In this document: piece after piece, positions 61,882 to 64,000 of the stretch
How the letters are laid out: the number at the start of each line of letters is the position of its first letter
Numbering within the stretch: position 1 is the first letter of the stretch
Assembly (NCBI RefSeq): GCF_030730875.1
Contig: NZ_JAVAMA010000005.1
Span: 124,001 to 188,000 of the forward strand
From: Sphingomonas sp. DG1-23
Lineage (GTDB): Bacteria; Pseudomonadota; Alphaproteobacteria; Sphingomonadales; Sphingomonadaceae
Reading direction: 5' to 3'
DNA length: 64,000 nt
Made by a program: the position numbers and the translations under genes
Notes under the pieces: model-generated
Seen by the model: only the letters and a program-made list of their open reading frames with translations
Told to the model about the DNA's origin: nothing
Databases searched by the model: none

Positions 61882-63135
61882 CTACCCGGCCTCGCGCATC
61901 GCCTCGGGAGCGTCCGCGCGCAGCGCCGTTTCGGCCTCGGCCATGTAATCCCGCGTGATCGGCAGGCTGTCACGCGAACGCGACATCTGGAGCTGGTAAT
62001 TGACCAGCCCGCCGTTGAGGAACGCGACGTATGAACCCGCGAGGTAGAAGGTCCACATCCGGAAGAAGCGTTCGTCGTAGAGCGCGACGATCTCGTCATG
62101 CGCCGCGACGGTGCGGTCGTACCACGCCTTGAGCGTATGCGCATAATGGAGCCGCAGCACTTCGATATCGGTCGGGAACATGCGCAGCCCCTCATAGCCG
62201 CGCGCGATCTCGGACAGCGCCGGAATATAGCCGCCGGGGAAGATGTATTTGAGCGTGAAGGCATCGGTGACCCCGGGCGCGCCTGCCCGGCCGATGGTGT
62301 GGAGCAGCATCACGCCTTCCGGAGTCAGCAGCTCACGGCATTTGCGGAAGAAGGTGCGATATTGCGGCGTGCCGACATGCTCGAACATGCCGACCGAGAC
62401 GATCCGGTCGAACTGGCCGGTCATCGCGCGATAGTCGACCAGCTCGAAGCGCACCTTGCCGTGGACGCCGCGCTCGGCGGCGCGCTCGCGGGCGACTTTT
62501 AGCTGCTCCTCCGAAAGCGTGATGCCGACGACTTCGGCGCCGGTCTTCTCGTGGATGTAGAGCGCCATCCCGCCCCAGCCGCAGCCGATGTCGAGCACGC
62601 GCATCCCCGGCTGAATCGCCAATTTGGCGACGATATGGGCCTTCTTGTCGGCCTGGGCCTGTTCGAGGCTGTTCGCCGGATCGGTGAAATAGGCGCAGCT
62701 ATATTGGCGGTCGGCATCGAGGAAGAGATCGTAGAGCCGCCGCGACAGATCGTAGTGATGCGCGACGTTGCGCTTCGCCTGCCGCGCCATGTTGTAGCGG
62801 CCGATCCGGTGCATGATGGTGTTGACCAGCCGGCTGAGCGGCTTCGGGTCGAGCGCGGCGGTGGCGTCCTCCCAGCGATTATTGCCGGTCATCAGCACCA
62901 ACAGATCGAGAATGTCGCCCTGCTCGATCGTCAGCCGGCCGTCCATGAAACATTCGGCCGCGCCCAGCGACGGATTGCGGACGATCGCCGCGGCGGCGCC
63001 GGGGCCGAAGCGCAGCGTCACCGGCCGGATGGCCGCATCGGGTGCACCGAAGCTGCGGCTGGTGCCATCGGCGTGAAAGACAGTGAGTTGCCCGCGCTTG
63101 ACTGCGCGTTCGAAGAAGCGATCGATCAACGCCAT
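61882..63135 (-). CDS. cfa: cyclopropane-fatty-acyl-phospholipid synthase
   Basis: A 417-residue SAM-dependent enzyme that adds a methylene bridge to unsaturated phospholipid acyl chains. The N-terminal CFA domain is followed by NVAHHYDLSRRLYDLFLD, the SAM site VLDIGCGWGGMALYI near residue 180, and MFEHVGTPQYRTFFRKC. The enzyme is soluble and acts at the inner membrane face, usually in stationary phase or stress. AGGACGGCT precedes the ATG. No partner gene is near. Confidence 0.92.
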   Translation of the reverse strand: MALIDRFFERAVKRGQLTVFHADGTSRSFGAPDAAIRPVTLRFGPGAAAAIVRNPSLGAAECFMDGRLTIEQGDILDLLVLMTGNNRWEDATAALDPKPLSRLVNTIMHRIGRYNMARQAKRNVAHHYDLSRRLYDLFLDADRQYSCAYFTDPANSLEQAQADKKAHIVAKLAIQPGMRVLDIGCGWGGMALYIHEKTGAEVVGITLSEEQLKVARERAAERGVHGKVRFELVDYRAMTGQFDRIVSVGMFEHVGTPQYRTFFRKCRELLTPEGVMLLHTIGRAGAPGVTDAFTLKYIFPGGYIPALSEIARGYEGLRMFPTDIEVLRLHYAHTLKAWYDRTVAAHDEIVALYDERFFRMWTFYLAGSYVAFLNGGLVNYQLQMSRSRDSLPITRDYMAEAETALRADAPEAMREAG

Positions 63136-63211
63136 AGCCGTCCTACATCACAGCCCCCGCCGCGATGTTAAATTAGGTGCGTAACGACTTTCTGCAATGC
63201 GGAAAATTCCC

Positions 63212-63289
63212 GTCATCCCGGCGAAAGCCGGGACCTCGGCGGCGAGCGAGCGGCGGGTGGCACGAGATCCCGGCGCTCGCCGGGATGAC
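63212..63289. repeat. Rep-B-prime palindromic element
   Basis: A 78-bp element with GTCATCCCGGCGAAAGCCGG at the left and the inverse GATCCCGGCGCTCGCCGGGATGAC at the right. Each end is also a hairpin. It ends three bases before the stop of the molybdoenzyme gene. Confidence 0.75.
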
Positions 63290-63292
63290 GGT

Positions 63293-64000
63293 CTAGATCC
63301 CCGCATACCATTCGTAACCGTTCGAATCCTCCCAATAGCCGCCCTTGCCCGCACCGATCGCGGCGAGGCTCGCCACTGCCTCGATCCGCATGATGTATTT
63401 GGCCTGCTTGTAGCCGAGCTGGCGCTCGACCCGGAGGCGGAGCGGCGCGCCATGGCCGACCGACAGAGTGGCGTCGTTCATCGCCCAGGCGAGCAGGGTC
63501 TGCGGATGGAAGGCGTCGATCAGATCGATCGATTCGTAATAAGGCGTGCTGCCGAAGCGATCGGCGCAGTGGAGAACGATATAGCGCGCGGTGTCGCGAA
63601 TCCCTGCCAGCTGCAACACGGTCTCGAGCCGCGGCCCCTGCCATTTGCCGATCGCGCTCCACCCCTCGACGCAATCGTGCCGGGTGATCTGCGCGCGCTG
63701 GGGAAGCGACTGGATCTGGGCGAGACTGAGGCTCAGCGGCCGCGCCACCAGCCCGTCGACGCGCAGCCGCCAGTCGGCGAAACGGTTCGCCGCCAATGCG
63801 TTGTATTCGGGCGTATCGGGATTGGCGGTGCCGTTGACCCGGAAGATCGGGCTGCGCTGCTCGGGGCGGAACTGGCGGGCGAGCGCGGCGCGGCCGGTGA
63901 TCGAGCGCTGGAGGAAACGGTGCGCGTCCTCGGCGCTGAGCAAAGCAGGATTGTCGGTGAACGAATCGCAGCCGGCGAGCAAAGTCGCGCCGGTGCCGGC
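63293..64000 (-). CDS. sulfite oxidase-type molybdopterin oxidoreductase, 5' end missing
   Basis: The gene runs off the right edge; 235 residues plus stop are visible. The first residues (AGTGATLLAGC) look like the end of a lipoprotein or Tat signal. The SUOX-fold domain shows the Mo-ligating cysteine in RHDCVEGWSAIGKWQG, then VLHCADRFGSTPYYESID and GHGAPLRLRVERQLGYKQAKYI, matching the YedY/sulfite oxidase family. Members reduce or oxidise small substrates such as methionine sulfoxide or sulfite. A cytochrome or membrane partner, if present, would lie outside the window. Confidence 0.85.
   Translation of the reverse strand, partial: AGTGATLLAGCDSFTDNPALLSAEDAHRFLQRSITGRAALARQFRPEQRSPIFRVNGTANPDTPEYNALAANRFADWRLRVDGLVARPLSLSLAQIQSLPQRAQITRHDCVEGWSAIGKWQGPRLETVLQLAGIRDTARYIVLHCADRFGSTPYYESIDLIDAFHPQTLLAWAMNDATLSVGHGAPLRLRVERQLGYKQAKYIMRIEAVASLAAIGAGKGGYWEDSNGYEWYAGI

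Noticed and set aside
1..64000. tRNA, rRNA, riboswitch, phage, transposase or CRISPR features
   Set aside because: None was recognised on reading both strands of the gaps. A covariance-model search (tRNAscan-SE, Infernal/Rfam) would be needed to exclude small RNAs firmly.

Overview
The window is GC-rich chromosomal DNA from an alphaproteobacterium, most likely Sphingomonas or a close relative. I infer this from the gene families present (UrcA, an XRE/ScfR-type regulator beside isocitrate lyase, isoquinoline oxidoreductase-type molybdoenzymes, many GTG/TTG starts) and from the dense families of small palindromic intergenic repeats. I could not run a taxonomic search. No rRNA, tRNA, CRISPR array, prophage or transposase gene was recognised. 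The gene content is mostly core metabolism and envelope functions, with a few less ordinary clusters.

Left part (1-19.1 kb): the end of a small DMT-type transporter; a periplasmic TonB-C protein; a minus-strand operon for a molybdenum hydroxylase (2Fe-2S subunit, Tat-exported catalytic subunit, diheme cytochrome c); a HisKA_2 sensor kinase; a DUF815 ATPase; mutS; divergent malic enzyme maeB; a BlaI/M56 pair behind a perfect 30-bp operator palindrome; a UrcA protein; a short-chain dehydrogenase; an acyl-CoA dehydrogenase; an MFS transporter; and isocitrate lyase with a 51-residue follower protein.

Middle (19.3-43.3 kb): the ScfR/RamB-type regulator divergent from aceA; DUF2147 and FadL-type outer-membrane proteins; a GAF protein; an Uup-type ABC-F ATPase; a PepSY protein/response regulator/PhoQ-like kinase operon; a methyltransferase behind an anomalous 528-bp gap; an S8 lipoprotein protease with a possible beta-barrel end, followed by VanZ and luciferase-like genes; a HAD nucleotidase and dapD; tryptophan dioxygenase and a kynureninase-like enzyme; CoA-binding and Mrp proteins; then hflK-hflC-degP and a HerA-like ATPase.

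Right part (43.5-64 kb): an OPT peptide transporter; a GT4/alpha-barrel fusion with a GH130 enzyme; queF; a translationally overlapping sulfurtransferase-metC-mscS operon; a FemAB-like acyltransferase; a three-gene operon of large membrane proteins, two of them tandem paralogues; argG; DUF1801; a cyclopropane fatty acid synthase; and the end of a sulfite oxidase-type molybdoenzyme.

The strongest theme between genes is the repeats. At least five palindromic families occupy most gaps longer than about 100 bp, preferentially after stop codons. One copy appears to supply the ribosome binding site of the kynureninase-like gene. The best candidates for undescribed biology are the three-gene membrane operon (54.8-59.8 kb), the GT4-GH130 pair, the BlaI/M56 switch that lacks a penicillin sensor, and the PepSY-containing two-component operon.
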